From the NCBI GenBank assembly GCA_023415375.1, contig JAEZKW010000143.1, positions 1 through 5,066 on the forward strand: a stretch of DNA of 5,066 bases, given 5' to 3'. The notes beneath the pieces were generated by a model. The model was not told where the DNA came from, made no database searches, and worked only from the letters and a program-made list of their open reading frames with translations. This stretch comes from Bacillota bacterium. Lineage in GTDB: Bacteria > Bacillota > UBA4882 > UBA8346. Of the stretch, positions 5,044 through 5,066 are shown in pieces (within the stretch, counting starts at the first letter, position 1; each line of letters starts with the position of its first letter). Position numbers and translations under genes: made by a program.

Positions 5044-5066
5044 ATTAAGAAATTAAACAATGACAT
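5044..5066 (+). CDS. Possible start of a downstream gene (non-standard ATT start), cut by window edge
   Basis: Eight nt after the AGGAGG at 5030-5035 the sequence reads ATT-AAG-AAA-TTA-AAC-AAT-GAC, an open frame giving (M)KKLNND. ATT is a rare initiation codon but the spacing is ideal. The only ATG before the edge (5060) is 24 nt from the motif, too far. Only seven codons are visible and the product cannot be named. A MarR-type regulator would fit the two operators upstream, but that is only a guess from context. Confidence 0.3.

Noticed and set aside
1..5066. Mobile-element, toxin-antitoxin, defence-system or CRISPR interpretation of the window
   Set aside because: There are no transposase, integrase, nuclease or paired small toxin/antitoxin genes and no regular direct-repeat array. 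The only repeats are short operator palindromes.

Overview
This window looks like a chromosomal stretch from a low-to-moderate-GC Bacillota (Firmicutes), most likely an anaerobe of the clostridial or Negativicutes type. The reasons are strong GGAGG-type ribosome binding sites, frequent AT-rich codons, TTG/GTG starts, AT-rich intergenic regions, a flavodoxin/ferredoxin fusion protein typical of anaerobes, and Bacillus-like MerR promoter architecture. I cannot name a species. No rRNA, tRNA, CRISPR array, insertion sequence or phage gene was seen.

Layout. (1) Positions 1-500, minus strand: the N-terminal 166 residues of a TetR-family repressor that runs off the left edge. (2) Positions 501-704: a divergent control region with two near-identical palindromes of the form CAATAGT-N2-ACTATTG/ACTATAA, offset by exactly 100 bp, plus a second perfect palindrome overlapping the tetR-proximal one. 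(3) Positions 705-2945, plus strand: a three-gene cluster of a short-chain dehydrogenase (SDR), an EFR1-type flavodoxin-2[4Fe-4S] ferredoxin protein, and an exported PEBP/YbhB-like protein whose start overlaps the preceding stop (ATGA). (4) Positions 2972-3019: a long imperfect hairpin between convergent genes. (5) Positions 3020-4420, minus strand: a MerR-family regulator followed by an aldo/keto reductase, driven by a textbook MerR promoter with a 19-bp spacer filled by a perfect 20-bp palindrome. (6) Positions 4563-5066, plus strand: a promoter flanked by two near-identical MarR-style palindromes, a short GNAT-like protein with a degenerate acetyl-CoA loop, and probably the first codons of another gene.

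How the genes work together. The window holds three neighbouring, separately controlled modules: TetR, MerR and a probable MarR-type one. Two of them encode NAD(P)H-linked carbonyl/alcohol oxidoreductases (SDR and AKR), and one of these also carries an electron-transfer protein. This suggests a locus for handling reactive carbonyls or small lipophilic compounds, but the substrate and inducers cannot be read from the sequence. The points most worth following are the MerR regulator, which keeps an AdhR-like operator but has no cysteine at all, the doubled TetR operators, and the GNAT-like gene under a MarR-style double operator.
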